From Opitutus terrae PB90-1 (GTDB lineage Bacteria; Verrucomicrobiota; Verrucomicrobiia; Opitutales; Opitutaceae), in the NCBI RefSeq assembly GCF_000019965.1, contig NC_010571.1:5403001-5467000 (forward strand): a stretch of 64,000 nt of DNA. The letters are read 5' to 3'. This document shows positions 42,797 to 54,257 of the stretch, in pieces. Below the pieces are notes generated by a model. That model searched no databases, was not told the DNA's origin, and saw only the letters and a list, made by a program, of their open reading frames with translations. How positions within the stretch are numbered: the stretch's first letter is position 1; each line of letters starts with the position of its first letter. The position numbers and the translations under genes are program-made.

Positions 42797-44215
42797 ATGA
42801 TCGCGCCACCCCGCCATACGACCGCGCCCGCCGATCGGGTCCCCGTCCAGCAGAAGATCGCCTACGGGCTGGGCGCGATCGTCACGATCGTCGCGGTCAA
42901 CTCCGTCGTTCAACTCACCAGCCTGGTTTATGTGGTGGGCTTGGGCATCAGCGCCATCTGGATCGGCTATGCGCAGGCGTTCCCGCGCTTGTGGGACGCC
43001 TTGGTGGATCCGTTTCTGGGCAACCTCTCCGACAACTCCCGCTCGCGCTTTGGCCGGCGCATCCCGTTCCTCGTCGTCGGCGGCGTGTTGATCGGCGTCG
43101 CGTTCTGGCTGCTGTGGACGGTGCCGCGCGATTGGAGCAAGCCCGCGATGTTCACCTATTTCGTCGTCGCGTCCTTGTTCTTCTACACGGTCGTCCCGAT
43201 CTATGCGATTCCGCACGGCGCGCTCGGGATGGAGATGACCGACGACTACCACGAGAAGACGAGCATCTTCGCCTACGCCAGTTTCATCGGCAACGTCGGC
43301 GCCATCGCACTCCCGTGGATCTATTTCCTCGCCAATCGCCCCGTCTTCGGCGGCGACACGGTGAACGGCATCAAATGGGTCTGCATGGGCATGAGCGTGA
43401 TCCTCACCATCGCCGCGATGGTGTGCGCCTTCGTCTGCAAGGAGCGGAAGTTTCAACAGGCGAGCACGCAACAACGCGTGCCCATCATCGAGAGCTTCAA
43501 GACAACCTACCGCAACGGAACGTTCGTCCGGCTCGTGACCGCGTTCGTGCTGCTCATCGTGGCCTTCCAGCTGGTGATGGGCTTCAACAACTACATCACG
43601 ATTTTCTACCTCTACGGCGGCAACACCGACGCGGCGTCGCGGCTCATGGCGCACAACGGCACCTTGTGGGCGGCGATCGGCATCGCGGGCGTTTTTCCGA
43701 TGACGTGGATCGCGAAACGTTTCGGCAAGCGCCACGCGGTCCTTTTCGCGCTGGCCCTGATCATCGGCGGCAACCTCGTCAAAATCGTCTGCTACAACCG
43801 CGACTATCCGTATCTCACGATGATCCCGACGATGTGCCTCTCGCTCGGTATGGTCATCGCGTTCTCGCTCGTGAACGCGATGATCGCCGACATCTGCGAC
43901 GAGGACGAACTTGCCTCCGGCCTGCGCCGCGAAGGCATCTACTTCGCGGTCTACAACTGGTGGTGGAAGGTGGCGGTCTCGATCGCCACCGTACTCAGCG
44001 GTTATCTGCAGCGCCTGACGGGCTTCGTCGAAGGCGCGCCGACGCAGACCGAGGCCACGCTGTTTTCGCTGCGCGCCTGGGAAATCGGCCTGCCGCCGGC
44101 GCTTTGCCTCCTCAGCGTCTGGCTGCTGCTCAAGTATCCTCTCACGGAAGCGCGCGCCTACGAGATCAAGGCGATCCTCGAGCAGCGGAAGGCGACCGAC
44201 CCCGCCGGCGCGTAG
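42797..44215 (+). CDS. GPH-family sugar:cation symporter (MFS)
   Basis: 472 residues, about 12 membrane helices, of the glycoside-pentoside-hexuronide family. Signatures are DNSRSRFGRRIPFLVVGG (the D-x(3)-GRRRP-like loop 2-3 motif), IYAIPHGALGMEMTDDYHEKT and ADICDEDELASGLRREGIYFAVYNWWWKVAVSIATVL. It starts 29 bases after the phosphorylase stop, so the pair likely imports and phosphorolyses the same oligosaccharide. ATG 42797 precedes a short hydrophilic tail. Confidence 0.92.
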   Translation: MIAPPRHTTAPADRVPVQQKIAYGLGAIVTIVAVNSVVQLTSLVYVVGLGISAIWIGYAQAFPRLWDALVDPFLGNLSDNSRSRFGRRIPFLVVGGVLIGVAFWLLWTVPRDWSKPAMFTYFVVASLFFYTVVPIYAIPHGALGMEMTDDYHEKTSIFAYASFIGNVGAIALPWIYFLANRPVFGGDTVNGIKWVCMGMSVILTIAAMVCAFVCKERKFQQASTQQRVPIIESFKTTYRNGTFVRLVTAFVLLIVAFQLVMGFNNYITIFYLYGGNTDAASRLMAHNGTLWAAIGIAGVFPMTWIAKRFGKRHAVLFALALIIGGNLVKIVCYNRDYPYLTMIPTMCLSLGMVIAFSLVNAMIADICDEDELASGLRREGIYFAVYNWWWKVAVSIATVLSGYLQRLTGFVEGAPTQTEATLFSLRAWEIGLPPALCLLSVWLLLKYPLTEARAYEIKAILEQRKATDPAGA

Positions 44216-44281
44216 GCGGACCGGCATGAGCCGCGGAGCCACCCGATCTGGGCGGCGATCGAATCGCGTGGCGCTGGCGCG

Positions 44282-46048
44282 TCAGAAAAGGAAATACCGC
44301 TGCGCCATCGGCAGTTCGCGCGCCGGCTCACAGGTGAGCACGCGTCCGTCGGCTTTCACGGTGTACGTTTCCGGGTCCACCTCGATGTGCGGCAGCGCGT
44401 CGTTGAGCACCATGTCACGCTTGCCGATCCGCCGGCAGTGTTTCACCGGCTCGAGCCTGCGCGCCAGTCCCGCATCGCGAAAGGTGCCGTGATCCAGCGC
44501 CGCCTGGCTCACGAAGGTCAGGCTCGTGCTCGTGAGCGCACGGCCGGCGGCGCCGAACTGCGGCCGGTAAAAGGTCGGCTGCGGCGTGGGAATCGACGCG
44601 TTCGGGTCGCCCATGTTCGCCCAGGCGATGAATCCGCCCTTCAACACGAGCTCGGGTTTCACGCCGAACAGCGCCGGCTTGAAGAGCACCAGATCGGCGA
44701 GCTTGCCGACCTCGAGCGAGCCGACTACGTGCGCGATGCCCTGCGCGATCGCGGGATTGATCGTGTATTTCGCGAGATAACGCAGCGCGCGGAAATTGTC
44801 GGCCGCCGGATGTGCGCCGCCGGCCAGCGCACCGAATTGCTGCTTCATCTTGTGCGCGGTCTGCCACGTCCGGATGATCACCTCGCCCACCCGGCCCATC
44901 GCCTGCGAATCCGACGACATGATCGAAATCGCGCCGAGATCGTGCAGGCAGTCCTCCGCCGCGATGGTTTCCGGTCGGATCCGCGACTCGGCGAATGCCA
45001 CGTCCTCCGGGATTTTTGTGTCGAGGTGGTGACACACCATCAGCATGTCGAGGTGCTCGTCGATGGTGTTGACGGTGAATGGACGGGTCGGATTCGTCGA
45101 CGAGGGCAGTACGTTCGGTTCGCCGCAAACGCGGATGATGTCCGGCGCGTGCCCGCCGCCGGCGCCTTCGGAGTGGAACGTGTGAATCGTCCGGCCCTTG
45201 AACGCGCGGATCGTCGCCTCGACGAAACCCGCTTCGTTCAGCGTGTCGGTGTGAATCGCCACCTGCACGTCGAACTCGTCCGCCACGCCGAGGCAAACAT
45301 CGATCGCCGCGGGGGTCGTCCCCCAATCCTCGTGCAGCTTCAGCCCGATGGCGCCGGCCAGCACCTGTTCGCGCAGCGGCGCCGGCGTGCCGCAGTTGCC
45401 CTTGGCGAGAAAGCCGAGGTTCATCGGATACGCCTCCGCCGCCTCGATCATCCGGCGCAGATTCCAGGCGCCCGGCGTGCACGTGGTCGCAAACGTGCCC
45501 GTCGCCGGCCCGGTGCCGCCCCCGAGCATCGTGGTGATGCCCGACGAAATCGCCTCCTCGATCTGCTGCGGACAAATGAAATGAATGTGGGTGTCGATCC
45601 CCCCGGCGGTCACGATGCAGCCCTCGCCGGCGATCACCTCGGTCGCCGCGCCCACGATCATCGGGTTCTTTTTTCCGGTGCGCGGATCCACGAACGTCGA
45701 ACCGAGCCCGCTCTGAATGCCGGGGTTTCCGCCGTGGCCGATCCCGACGATCAGTCCGTGCTTGATGCCGAGGTCCGCCTTGATCACGCCCAGCCGTGAA
45801 TCGAGGATGAGCGCGTTGGTGATGATGAGGTCGAGTGAATCGGCATCGCGCGCCGTGGGCGACTGGCCCATGCCATCGCGAATCACCTTCCCGCCGCCGA
45901 ATTTGATCTCGTTCCCGTAACCCCCGCCCTCGGCGATGAGATCGCGCTCCACCTCGACCAACAGATCCGTGTCCGCCAGTCGGACGCGATCACCGACGGT
46001 CGGACCGAACATCTCCGCGTATTGGCGGCGGGTGAGTTTCAGGGGCAT
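44282..46048 (-). CDS. ureC: Urease alpha (catalytic) subunit
   Basis: Hydrolyses urea to ammonia and carbamate at a binuclear nickel site. 588 residues: [14 protein letters not shown] (nickel His pair), [17 protein letters not shown] (carbamylated Lys, about 234), [40 protein letters not shown] (flap Cys/His) and [14 protein letters not shown] stretch of about 12 extra residues ([19 protein letters not shown]) lies just before VGAATEVI, where typical UreC has a shorter loop; this explains most of the difference from the usual 570. Structural genes run ureA-ureB-ureC on the minus strand. Confidence 0.97.
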   Translation of the reverse strand: MPLKLTRRQYAEMFGPTVGDRVRLADTDLLVEVERDLIAEGGGYGNEIKFGGGKVIRDGMGQSPTARDADSLDLIITNALILDSRLGVIKADLGIKHGLIVGIGHGGNPGIQSGLGSTFVDPRTGKKNPMIVGAATEVIAGEGCIVTAGGIDTHIHFICPQQIEEAISSGITTMLGGGTGPATGTFATTCTPGAWNLRRMIEAAEAYPMNLGFLAKGNCGTPAPLREQVLAGAIGLKLHEDWGTTPAAIDVCLGVADEFDVQVAIHTDTLNEAGFVEATIRAFKGRTIHTFHSEGAGGGHAPDIIRVCGEPNVLPSSTNPTRPFTVNTIDEHLDMLMVCHHLDTKIPEDVAFAESRIRPETIAAEDCLHDLGAISIMSSDSQAMGRVGEVIIRTWQTAHKMKQQFGALAGGAHPAADNFRALRYLAKYTINPAIAQGIAHVVGSLEVGKLADLVLFKPALFGVKPELVLKGGFIAWANMGDPNASIPTPQPTFYRPQFGAAGRALTSTSLTFVSQAALDHGTFRDAGLARRLEPVKHCRRIGKRDMVLNDALPHIEVDPETYTVKADGRVLTCEPARELPMAQRYFLF

Positions 46049-46085
46049 GGGAAAGATCAGCCGCGAAGTCTGAACAAGGTATGGA

Positions 46086-46394
46086 TCAGAGCTTTCCGTT
46101 CACCCGGGCGTTGAGTCCGTAAACCTCGCGGGCGCCGGCGAGCGCGACGAGTTCCACGCGCTTCGTGTCGCCGGCTTCGAACCGCACGGCCGTGCCGGCC
46201 GGAATGTTGAGCCGGAATCCGCGCGTCGCGTCGCGATCGAACTCCAGCGCCTCGTTGGTCTCGAAGAAGTGATAGTGCGACCCGACCTGGATCGGGCGGT
46301 CGCCCGTGTTTGCCACGGTCAGCACCTTGGTCTCCAGGCCGGTGTTCGCGTCGAGCGGCAAGCCGGCGGCGGGAATGATTTCTCCAGGAATCAT
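46086..46394 (-). CDS. ureB: Urease beta subunit
   Basis: Structural subunit of urease. 102 residues: [77 protein letters not shown], the family in full. ATG 46394 is the normal start. An upstream in-frame start at 46514 would translate the AT-rich inverted repeat and is rejected. Confidence 0.95.
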   Translation of the reverse strand: MIPGEIIPAAGLPLDANTGLETKVLTVANTGDRPIQVGSHYHFFETNEALEFDRDATRGFRLNIPAGTAVRFEAGDTKRVELVALAGAREVYGLNARVNGKL

Positions 46395-46528
46395 GGGACT
46401 TTCGATTTTGGATTTTCGATTTTCGATTGGCCGATCAGCGGCACGGGAGCAGGTGCGGCGGTTTTTGCCCGCCAAGGTTCCAACCGGATCGGCAATCGGA
46501 AATCGAAAGTCCAAAATCGAAATTCATC
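46389..46528. repeat. AT-rich inverted repeat, GATTTTCGATTTT type, between ureA and ureB
   Basis: GACTTTCGATTTTGGATTTT then CGATTTTCGATTGG (46398-46431) faces AATCGGAAATCGAAAGTCCA then AAATCGAAATTC (46496-46527). The arms are built from a repeated GATTTTCG/GATTTTGG word. It separates two genes whose products are made in equal amounts. Confidence 0.8.
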
Positions 46529-46826
46529 GGATCGGATGGTGCACCGTCACGAGCTTGGTGCCGTCGGGAAACGTGGCCTCGACCTGCACCTCGGGGATCA
46601 TTTCGGCCACGCCGGCCATCACCTGTTCGCGTTGCAGGATCGTCGTGCCGTAGCTCATCAGTTCCGCCACGGACCGCCCGTCGCGCGCGCCTTCGATGAT
46701 CTCGTAGGTGATGATCGCGACCGCCTCGGGATAGTTCAGCTTCAGTCCGCGCGCCTGCCGGCGCCGCGCGAGGTCCGCCGCCGTCACGATCAAAAGTTTT
46801 TCGCGTTCGCGCGGAGTCAGGTGCAT
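46524..46826 (-). CDS. ureA: Urease gamma subunit
   Basis: 100 residues: [60 protein letters not shown] and [20 protein letters not shown], the complete UreA pattern. First urease structural gene after urtE on the minus strand. Confidence 0.97.
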   Translation of the reverse strand: MHLTPREREKLLIVTAADLARRRQARGLKLNYPEAVAIITYEIIEGARDGRSVAELMSYGTTILQREQVMAGVAEMIPEVQVEATFPDGTKLVTVHHPIR

Positions 46827-46971
46827 GAGGGTGAGGGTTGAGAGCTGAGAGTTGAGGGATGAGAGCCGGAAAACCCCAGTCGATGCGTTTCGGTCGAATG
46901 CGCGGGAGCCATCCGCGTCGATCCGAAGGCTCGGGCTCTCAACTCTGAACCCTCAACTCTCAACTCCCCTT
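46827..46971. repeat. CTCAACTCTCAA inverted repeat between urtE and ureA
   Basis: GAGGGTTGAGAGCTGAGAGT plus TGAGGG (about 46833-46858) faces CTCTCAACTCTGAACCCTCA plus ACTCTCAACTCC (46938-46969), with about 80 bases between. The repeat occupies almost the whole gap. Confidence 0.75.
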
Positions 46972-47745
46972 TCATACCTGCAGATGCTGCTTCACCACAG
47001 CGTCGCTCAGCGCGGCAATCGGACCGCGCGCCACCACCGCGCCGCGATCCATCGCGTAGAAACGGTCCGCGACGTCCCGGCAGAAATCGACGTATTGCTC
47101 GACGAGCAGGATCGCGAGCGAGCCCTCCCGCTTGAGTTCCTTGATCGCATGCTGGATCTCCGCGACCGGATTTTCGTGCAGCCCCTCCGTCTTGAGTTTC
47201 TTCAGCGTGTCCCCGATGTGATCGATCACGGACGGTTGGATTCCTTCAGTCGGCTCGTCGAGCATCAACAGCCGCGGATTCGTCAATAGCGCCCGCCCGA
47301 TCGCGAGCTGCTGCTGCTGACCGCCGGACAGCACCCCGCCCTTTCGGCCCAGCATTTCCTTCAATACCGGAAACAGGTTGAACACGCGCTCGCGCGCCGC
47401 CGCAGCGGCCGCGCGGCTGCGCGGATGCACGACCAGACCGATCTCCAAATTTTCGGCGACCGTGAGGTGCGGGAAAATATCGCGCCCCTGGGGCACGTAG
47501 GCCACGCCCATCCGCGCCCGGACGTCCGGCGGCGTTTTGTGCAGGGCGCGGCCGTCGAACACGATCGTCCCGCTGCGCACCGGCAGCAGGCCGGCGATCC
47601 CCCGCAGCGTCGTGGTCTTGCCCACGCCGTTGCGACCCATCAATGCGACGACCTCGCCCGTGTTCACGTTAAGCTCCACCCCCCGCAGGATCCGCGAGCC
47701 GGCGATGTCGGCTTCGACCGAAGAGAGTTGAAGCAGCGAACTCAT
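46972..47745 (-). CDS. urtE: Urea ABC transporter ATPase UrtE
   Basis: Second ATPase of the high-affinity urea importer. 257 residues: Walker A GRNGVGKTTTLRGIAGL, VAYVPQGRDIFPHLTVAENL, signature LSGGQQQQLAIGRALL, Walker B LLMLDEPTEGIQPSV and the UrtE-typical CRDVADRFYAMDRGAVVARG. The LivF-like 'PQGRDIF' loop distinguishes it from UrtD. Last of the urtABCDE block, directly ahead of ureABC. Confidence 0.93.
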   Translation of the reverse strand: MSSLLQLSSVEADIAGSRILRGVELNVNTGEVVALMGRNGVGKTTTLRGIAGLLPVRSGTIVFDGRALHKTPPDVRARMGVAYVPQGRDIFPHLTVAENLEIGLVVHPRSRAAAAAARERVFNLFPVLKEMLGRKGGVLSGGQQQQLAIGRALLTNPRLLMLDEPTEGIQPSVIDHIGDTLKKLKTEGLHENPVAEIQHAIKELKREGSLAILLVEQYVDFCRDVADRFYAMDRGAVVARGPIAALSDAVVKQHLQV

Positions 47746-47838
47746 TTTTGAACCGCCTGGATCGCGCCGGACGTGGAAACATCCACGCCTCCGCGTTCTC
47801 CGCGCCCTTCGCGTTTCAACACAACGTTGCCGTCCATT

Positions 47839-48612
47839 TCAGTGTTTTCCCCGCCCGAGGTAAACCTCGCGCACGCGTTCGTCGGCCTGCACCTCGTCGA
47901 ACCGGCCTTCGCACAGCACGGTGCCCTGATGCAGCACGGTGACCTTGCCGTCGCGGGCAATCTGCCGCACGAAGGTCATGTCGTGCTCGACGACGATGAT
48001 GCTGTGCTTCTCCGCGAGGCTGATCAGCAGGTCGCCGGTGCGCGCCGTTTCATCATCGGTCATCCCCGCGGCCGGTTCGTCCACCAGCAGCAATTGCGGA
48101 TCCTGCGCCAGCAGCATGCCGAGCTCGAGCCACTGCTTCTCGCCGTGCGCCAGCCGGCCCGCCGGTACCGCGCGCTTCGCCTCGAGCCGGACCGTACGCA
48201 GCAGCGCGTCGATCCGGTCGCGCTCGGTCGACGTGGGGCGATGCCACAGCGTCGCGAACACGCCGCGCGGACCCTGCAGCGACAGCAGCAGGTTCTCGAA
48301 CACGGTGTGCTCGGCGTACACCGAGGGCGTTTGAAACTTCCGCCCGATCCCGAGCCGGTTGATCTGATACTCGTTCATCCCGGTGAGATCGGTGTTCCAG
48401 CCAAACTCAATCCGACCAGTATCCGGCTTCGCCCGGCCGGTGATCAGATCGAAGAACGTCGACTTGCCCGCGCCGTTGGGGCCGATGACCGTCCGTAGTT
48501 CGCCCCGGTCGAGGTAGAAGGTCAGGTTCGAGATGGCCTTGAACCCATCGAACGTCTTGCTCACGTCCTCGACGAGCAGCAGGAGATTCGTTTTTTCGGC
48601 GGCAAGCTTCAT
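47839..48612 (-). CDS. urtD: Urea ABC transporter ATPase UrtD
   Basis: 257 residues, LivG-like ATPase: Walker [35 protein letters not shown], signature [15 protein letters not shown] (the UrtD form with HGEKQWLE), Walker [20 protein letters not shown] 48612 overlaps the urtC stop (ATGA), showing translational coupling; longer starts inside urtC are rejected. Confidence 0.93.
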   Translation of the reverse strand: MKLAAEKTNLLLLVEDVSKTFDGFKAISNLTFYLDRGELRTVIGPNGAGKSTFFDLITGRAKPDTGRIEFGWNTDLTGMNEYQINRLGIGRKFQTPSVYAEHTVFENLLLSLQGPRGVFATLWHRPTSTERDRIDALLRTVRLEAKRAVPAGRLAHGEKQWLELGMLLAQDPQLLLVDEPAAGMTDDETARTGDLLISLAEKHSIIVVEHDMTFVRQIARDGKVTVLHQGTVLCEGRFDEVQADERVREVYLGRGKH

Positions 48613-49865
48613 GACGACGACACGGCCGGAGTTTCGACGCGCGGGAGCGCTGCGGCCGGGCCGCGGCGCCGCTGCCGCCACCATGTCCGGATTCGCCCCG
48701 GCACGCTCACGATCCCGCCGGGGAGAAACAGCACGACGAGGATGAACATCGCGCCGAGCAGCAGCAGCCAGAGATCCGGATACGCGCGCGTGGCCCAGCT
48801 CTTGAGCGCGTTGATGGTGATCGCGCCCACCACGGGACCGACCAGCGTGCCACGGCCGCCCACCGCGACCCACACCACGGCCTCGAGCGACTTGTCGGGC
48901 GTCATTTCCGATGGATTGATGATCCCCACCTGCGGCACGTAGAGCGCGCCGCCGACGGCGGCGATCAGCGCGGCCACCACGAAGACGAAGAGCTTGAAAT
49001 GTCCGGCCGCATAACCGCTGAACAGCACGCGGTTCTCGCCGTCGCGAATGGCGCGCTGCACCAGCCCGAATTTCGTCCGGCTCAGCCAGCGGCAGCCGAG
49101 GAACACGAGCACCAGCGCGACGGCCGTCGCGACGTAAAGCGCCCGCTGCGTGGCGGCGCTGCGCAGGTCGTGCCCGAGGATGAACTTGTAGTCGGTGAAT
49201 CCATTGTTGCCGCCCATCAGCAGGTCGTTGCGAAAAAGCACCAGCGACGCGCCATAGGTCAGCGCCTGCGTGAGAATCGAGAAATACACGCCCTTGATCC
49301 GCGCGCGAAACGCCAGAAAGCCGAATCCCAGCGCGACCACGCCCGGCAGCAGCAACACCATCGCCGCGGCAAACGGGAATTGGTCGAACGGCTTCCAGAA
49401 CGAGGGCAGCTCGGTCCAGCCGAGAAAAACCAAAAAATCCGGGATCGGCTTTCGATACTGCCCGAGGTCCCCGATCATCCGCATCAGATACATGCCCATC
49501 ATGTAGCCACCGAGGCTAAAGAAGAGCGCCTGACCGAGGCTGAGCAGGCCGGTGTAGCCCCAGAGCAGATCCACCGAAATCGCGAGCAGCGCGTAGCACA
49601 GATACTTCGCCCAGAGGTTCAGCGTGAAATCGCTGATGAGCCCCTGCGCGTTGAGCAGCGGAAAAACGACGATCAGCAACAGCGCGACAAGGGCGATCGC
49701 GCCCAGTTCAGCCCGGCGGACGCGATCGGGCGGCGAGGGCTGAACATCGACCGTCGAAGTCCGAGCGCCCCGCGCAGCAACATCTGGCGGTTCGTCGCCC
49801 AAGACTCCGCTTGCGGATTGCGAGGTTCGATGTTCGACCTTCGGCGTTCGCTGTTCGACGTTCAT
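48609..49865 (-). CDS. urtC: Urea ABC transporter permease UrtC
   Basis: 418 residues, about 10 membrane helices, LivM-like: [58 protein letters not shown], and [30 protein letters not shown]. The first 50 residues are hydrophilic. The first 17 ([17 protein letters not shown]) are encoded by a repeat of TTCGACGTTCG-like words (49805-49864), so the true N-terminus may be short. The stop overlaps the urtD start. Confidence 0.92.
   Translation of the reverse strand: MNVEQRTPKVEHRTSQSASGVLGDEPPDVAARGARTSTVDVQPSPPDRVRRAELGAIALVALLLIVVFPLLNAQGLISDFTLNLWAKYLCYALLAISVDLLWGYTGLLSLGQALFFSLGGYMMGMYLMRMIGDLGQYRKPIPDFLVFLGWTELPSFWKPFDQFPFAAAMVLLLPGVVALGFGFLAFRARIKGVYFSILTQALTYGASLVLFRNDLLMGGNNGFTDYKFILGHDLRSAATQRALYVATAVALVLVFLGCRWLSRTKFGLVQRAIRDGENRVLFSGYAAGHFKLFVFVVAALIAAVGGALYVPQVGIINPSEMTPDKSLEAVVWVAVGGRGTLVGPVVGAITINALKSWATRAYPDLWLLLLGAMFILVVLFLPGGIVSVPGRIRTWWRQRRRGPAAALPRVETPAVSSS
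49800..49864. repeat. TTCGA-word repeat at the urtC start
   Basis: GGTTCGATGTTCGACCTTCG then GCGTTCGCTGTTCGACGTTC (49823-49862): about 10-base units of the form TTCGAnGTTCGA. Single-armed, abutting the urtC start codon. Part of the short-tandem-word class. Confidence 0.55.
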
Positions 49866-49866
49866 T

Positions 49867-51576
49867 TCAACCCTCCAGGCTGCGGCTGCGCGTGACGAAG
49901 ATTCCCGCCGGCCGCCACTGCAAAAACAGGATGATCGCGATCAGCACGGTAATTTTTCCCAGCACCGGATTTAGCAGCAGCTGCTGGAGCGTCTGGTCGG
50001 ACATCCCGATGCCCAGCGCGGCGAGGACGGTGCCCGCGAGGTTGCCGACTCCGCCGACGACCACGGTCATGAAGCTGTCGACGATGTAACTCTGGCCGAG
50101 CGACGGCCCGACGTTGCCGATCTGGCTGAGGAACGCTCCCGCCAGCCCCGCGAGTCCGCTGCCGAGCGCAAAGGTCGCCATGTTCACCCGCTCGGTCCGC
50201 ACGCCGAGGCAGGCCGCCATCGCGCGGTTCTGCATCACCGCGCGAATCAGCAGCCCGAGCGACGTGCGCGTGAGCACCAGCCACACGCCCAGCACGATCA
50301 CGCCGGCGAACCCGATCACGAAGACGCGATTCCAGCCGAAGATGATGTCGTTGAACGTCCAGTTGCCGCTCAGGAACGCGGGACTGCTCACCTGCACGTT
50401 GTTGGAGCCGAAGACCCGCCGGAACAGCTGCTGCAGTACGAGCGACACGCCCCACGTGGCGAGCAGGCTCTCGAGCGGGCGGCGATAAAGAAACCGGATC
50501 ACGCCGCGCTCGAGCAACAGGCCCATCGCCGCCGCGGCGAGAAAGCTCAGCGGCAGCGCGAGCAGGAAATAACCTTCGTATCTCCAGCCCTGCGCGTTGA
50601 GTCCGGGCAGGCTGATCGACCAGCCGAACGGCGACAGGGCCAGCCCGGCGCCAAATAGATTTTGCACGACGTACGTCGTGTAGGCGCCCACCGCGATCAT
50701 CTCGCCATGCGCCATGTTGATCACGCCCATCAGGCCGAACGTGATCGCCAACCCCAGCGCAACCACGAGCAGAATGCTGCCGAGGCTCAGCCCGCGAAAC
50801 AGCGTTCCGAAAAAATTCACCGCGGTGACGTGTTCGTCGATCGCGCGCAACGCCGAGCGTGCGGCGGCGGCGAGCGCCGGATCGCCCGCGATCTCGGGGG
50901 ACTTCGCCGCGAGCTTGATCGCATCCGCGCTGCCGATCGTGTGCAGCGCCTGGAGTTCCCGCAGGGCCGCGAGCCGGCCGTCGCGCGGCGCATGCTTGAG
51001 CTGGATCAGCGCGATGGCCTCGCGCAGCGCCAGCTGCACGCCCGCGGTCTGCTCGATCCGCTGCCGGGCCTCCAAGGCGAATAGCTTGTCGAGCTGCTGA
51101 CCGTAGCCGAACGTCCGGATAGCGCGAATGCGCCGCGCCGCCTCCGGATGCGCGAGATCAGCGACATCGAGCACGGTTTTCATCACGCGCCGCAGTGCCG
51201 CCGTGTGCTCCACCGGTACGAGCGAGCCCGGCGCCAGCCGCGCCGGCCCGTCACTGGCGTCCAGCAGCAGTTCGCCCGTGTCGACGCGCCGGGCGCGCCG
51301 GCGGCCGTTGGCCTCCGGTTCCCCCTCGAGCGTGACCGGCACGCGTTCCCCCGCGGCCGTCGTGGCGACGAAGAGCGCGTCCTCGCGCCACGCCGCGAGC
51401 AGCGGCCCGATCGCCGCATCAGCCTCGCCGGCCAGCGCGCGGATCAGTTCCATCCGCTGCGCCGGCGCCTCGGCGAGGATCGCCCGCGCGATCGTCTGCC
51501 GCGCCGATTCCTGCGCGGCCATCACGACCGCAGGCCACAATCCGAGACAGAACAGGATTCGAATCACAGAAACCAC
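49867..51576 (-). CDS. urtB: Urea ABC transporter permease UrtB
   Basis: About 569 residues. A signal-like segment ([19 protein letters not shown]) and a soluble N-terminal domain of about 240 residues ([23 protein letters not shown], typical UrtB) precede a LivH-like permease of about 8 helices: [96 protein letters not shown]. The start is a GTG at 51576 or 51567; no ATG fits. The stop is 2 bases before the urtC start at 49865. Confidence 0.88.
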   Translation of the reverse strand: MVSVIRILFCLGLWPAVVMAAQESARQTIARAILAEAPAQRMELIRALAGEADAAIGPLLAAWREDALFVATTAAGERVPVTLEGEPEANGRRRARRVDTGELLLDASDGPARLAPGSLVPVEHTAALRRVMKTVLDVADLAHPEAARRIRAIRTFGYGQQLDKLFALEARQRIEQTAGVQLALREAIALIQLKHAPRDGRLAALRELQALHTIGSADAIKLAAKSPEIAGDPALAAAARSALRAIDEHVTAVNFFGTLFRGLSLGSILLVVALGLAITFGLMGVINMAHGEMIAVGAYTTYVVQNLFGAGLALSPFGWSISLPGLNAQGWRYEGYFLLALPLSFLAAAAMGLLLERGVIRFLYRRPLESLLATWGVSLVLQQLFRRVFGSNNVQVSSPAFLSGNWTFNDIIFGWNRVFVIGFAGVIVLGVWLVLTRTSLGLLIRAVMQNRAMAACLGVRTERVNMATFALGSGLAGLAGAFLSQIGNVGPSLGQSYIVDSFMTVVVGGVGNLAGTVLAALGIGMSDQTLQQLLLNPVLGKITVLIAIILFLQWRPAGIFVTRSRSLEG

Positions 51577-51784
51577 GGGGAAGGGAAATGGGAAGGTGAT
51601 GGGAACGGAACCGGAACCGCCGCGGGCCACCGCCGCCGGTAGCAGGGAGCGAGCCAGTTCACCTACGCGGCGAACGAACGAGGCGGCGGATCGTCCCGCC
51701 GCCACGCCAGTCGAACATCGTCGACTCCGGTCGTTTTCTCGGGACGTGGCGGGGACGATCGGCTCCGTCGAACGGACAGGGAGC

Positions 51785-53065
51785 CTACTGGGCCGTCGCG
51801 ACGGCCGCGGCCTTGAACTTGCCCTTGAGCCACGGCTCGCCGACGACGTTGTCGAACGACTTCACGATCTTGAACTGGCCGTCGGCGCGCGTCTCGCCGA
51901 TGTAGACGTTTTTCGTGAGGTGCATGTTGGGCTGCGTCGTCACGCGGCCGCCCGGCCCGTCGAACGACACGCCGCTCTTCCACGCGGCGCGCACCGCGTC
52001 GACGTCGAAGGTTCCCGCCTTTTCGACGCAGGCCTTCCAGAGATGCACGCCGGCGTAGCTCAGCACCATCGGCGAGCAGGTCACGCGGCCCTCCTTCACG
52101 ATGCCCGGCACCTTCGTCGTGCCCAGCCACTTTTGGAATGCGCCGACGAACTGCTTGTTGGCCGGCGTATCGAGCGACTGGAAATACGTCCAGCAGCCCA
52201 GCTGACCGACGAGCTGCTTCGCCGGCAGGCCGCGAAATTCATCCTCCGAAATCGAGAACGACACCACCGGGCAGGTGTCGGACGTCAGCCCCGCCGCGGC
52301 GTACTCCTTGAAGAACGGAACGTTCGTGTCGCCGTTCAGCGTGCTGATGACGCAGGCGTCGCCGGAGGCGGCGAACTGTTTGATCTCGGCGACGATCTGC
52401 TGGTAGTCGGTGTGGCCGAACGGCGTGTATTTGCCGGCGGAGATGATTCGGCCCGACTCGTCGCGCTTGAAGCCACCGCCGATGTTCTCGAGCGGCACGC
52501 CCTTGCTCAGCAGATATTCGAGCAGCACGAGATTGGTGGTCTGCGGATAAACGTAATCCGAACCGAGCAGGTAGAACTTCGTCTTGCCCTCGGCGAGATA
52601 GTAGTCGACCGCCGGCGTCGCCTGCTGGTTCACCGCTTCGGCGGTGTAGGCGACGTTCTGGCTTTCCTCCTCGCCCTCGTATTGGACGGGGTAGAACAGC
52701 AGCCCGTTGTTTTTCTCGAACACCGGCAGCACGGACTTGCGGCTTACGGACGTCCAGCAGCCGAACACGACGGCGACCTGGTCCTGCTCCAGCAGCTGCT
52801 TCGCCTTTTCGGCGAACAGCGGCCAGTTGGATGCGCCGTCGACGACGACCGGCTCGATCTGCCGGCCCAGCACGCCGCCTTGCGCGTTGATCTCGTCGAA
52901 GGCGAACAGCAGCACATCGCGCAGCGAGGTTTCGCTGATCGCCATGGTGCCGCTGAGCGAATGCAGCACGCCGACCTTGACGGTCTCAGCCGCGGCGAGG
53001 GAGCCGGCCAAAGCGCTCAGGGCAAACACCCCGGCGCCGAGTAGGGAAACGAGTTTTTTGGTCAT
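51785..53065 (-). CDS. urtA: Urea ABC transporter substrate-binding protein UrtA
   Basis: Periplasmic urea receptor. 426 residues: signal peptide [144 protein letters not shown] and [15 protein letters not shown], all diagnostic of UrtA/AmiC-like receptors. No lipobox Cys follows the signal. It is preceded by the porin gene on the same strand, 136 bases upstream. Confidence 0.96.
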   Translation of the reverse strand: MTKKLVSLLGAGVFALSALAGSLAAAETVKVGVLHSLSGTMAISETSLRDVLLFAFDEINAQGGVLGRQIEPVVVDGASNWPLFAEKAKQLLEQDQVAVVFGCWTSVSRKSVLPVFEKNNGLLFYPVQYEGEEESQNVAYTAEAVNQQATPAVDYYLAEGKTKFYLLGSDYVYPQTTNLVLLEYLLSKGVPLENIGGGFKRDESGRIISAGKYTPFGHTDYQQIVAEIKQFAASGDACVISTLNGDTNVPFFKEYAAAGLTSDTCPVVSFSISEDEFRGLPAKQLVGQLGCWTYFQSLDTPANKQFVGAFQKWLGTTKVPGIVKEGRVTCSPMVLSYAGVHLWKACVEKAGTFDVDAVRAAWKSGVSFDGPGGRVTTQPNMHLTKNVYIGETRADGQFKIVKSFDNVVGEPWLKGKFKAAAVATAQ

Positions 53066-53201
53066 GACTGTTGGGGGAGGAATGGCGGTGGCCAGACACA
53101 CGCGTGGCGGGCCACCCTGGTTGTGGAGCGGAAAACGTGAGGGGAGCGCCGCGCCGCCGCCGGGCGGGCGCGGCCAAGGTGCGGCCGAGGGCCGCCACCA
53201 C

Positions 53202-54173
53202 CTAGAATTTGAATACGGCCTGCACGCCGTAGAACGTGTAGTCGCCCGTGTCGCCCTCGCCCACGGAGACCTCCGCGCGCAGCGCGAGATTCGCATTGAT
53301 CGTGTAGGTCGGCGCGATCGTGTACTTCGTATCACTGCCCCCGCCGTCCCACTCGACGCCGCTGACTCGGAATGCGGTCGAGAACTGGTCGTTGAACTTG
53401 TAGCTCAGGAAGGCGAGCCAGCCGTCCATGACGTCGTTCTGCGTGTCGTATTCGGCGGCAATCGTCACCTTGTCGGTCAGCGCATAGCTCGCCCACAGGT
53501 CGAAGATGAACAGGTCGTCGGCGGCGCCGTCGGTGTCCTCCAGCGCCACGCCGGCAAACACCGTGAGCTTGTCGATGCCGGTGTAGGTGACCATCGCCTC
53601 CCAACCGATATCGTCGCTGTATTCGCGATCTCCCTCGAAGAAACCCCGCGGGCCCGAGAACACCGAATCCACCACGGCCAGCCCGGCCGAGAAACCGGCG
53701 CCGGTGTAATCGAGCTTCGCGCCGGTGTGGTAGGCCGGAATGGCGAAGATCGTCGAACCGTAGGTGAGCTGCGCCATGTTGACCGGATCGAACGCCTCGT
53801 AGCCCAGGTAACTCAGGAATTTTCCGCCGGTGATCTTCAAGCCCGCGCCGGTGTCGTAGGTCGCATACGCGTCGAGCAGGCCGGCCTCATTGGCCGCGCC
53901 CGGCAGGTAGAGCACGCTCCCATAGGCGCTGAACTGTCCCGCGCTGCCGAGCAGGCCCAGCTTGATGGCATCGGCGTTGACCACCGCGGGAGAGCCCTTG
54001 CTCTCGAAATACGTGTCGATGTTGTCCCCGCCGTCGACGTCTGTGTTGGTGGCGGCGCCGATGGCGTAGCCATTCACACTGAAGTGCTCATTCACCTTCA
54101 CGTCGGCCTGGGCTGCGACAACCGCCGCCAGGGTGAGCACCGCGCTCGTCAGCTTGGAGATAGGCTTGATCAT
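53202..54173 (-). CDS. Outer-membrane porin linked to urea uptake
   Basis: 323 residues: signal peptide [23 protein letters not shown], then many alternating strands with Tyr-rich girdles ([78 protein letters not shown]). The end is [12 protein letters not shown], with a terminal Phe as expected for BAM-inserted barrels. It is probably an outer-membrane channel. Position directly upstream of urtABCDE suggests urea entry; that is an inference from context. Confidence 0.8.
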   Translation of the reverse strand: MIKPISKLTSAVLTLAAVVAAQADVKVNEHFSVNGYAIGAATNTDVDGGDNIDTYFESKGSPAVVNADAIKLGLLGSAGQFSAYGSVLYLPGAANEAGLLDAYATYDTGAGLKITGGKFLSYLGYEAFDPVNMAQLTYGSTIFAIPAYHTGAKLDYTGAGFSAGLAVVDSVFSGPRGFFEGDREYSDDIGWEAMVTYTGIDKLTVFAGVALEDTDGAADDLFIFDLWASYALTDKVTIAAEYDTQNDVMDGWLAFLSYKFNDQFSTAFRVSGVEWDGGGSDTKYTIAPTYTINANLALRAEVSVGEGDTGDYTFYGVQAVFKF

Positions 54174-54241
54174 AGTAGGTAGGATGTGTTGTAGGCCATC
54201 GCGCCCGCTGATTGGGTCGGTCGCGAGTTTGCGGAGACCTT

Positions 54242-54257
54242 AGCAGATCGCTTGCCA
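54242..54257 (-). promoter_or_regulatory. Candidate sigma-54 promoter for the porin-urt operon
   Basis: On the minus strand TGGCAAGCGATCTGCT has GG and GC separated by exactly 10 bases (-24/-12 layout; consensus TGGCACG-N4-TTGCW). It lies about 70 bases before the porin start. A nitrogen-regulated promoter would suit a urea operon, but one match by eye is weak evidence. Confidence 0.35.
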
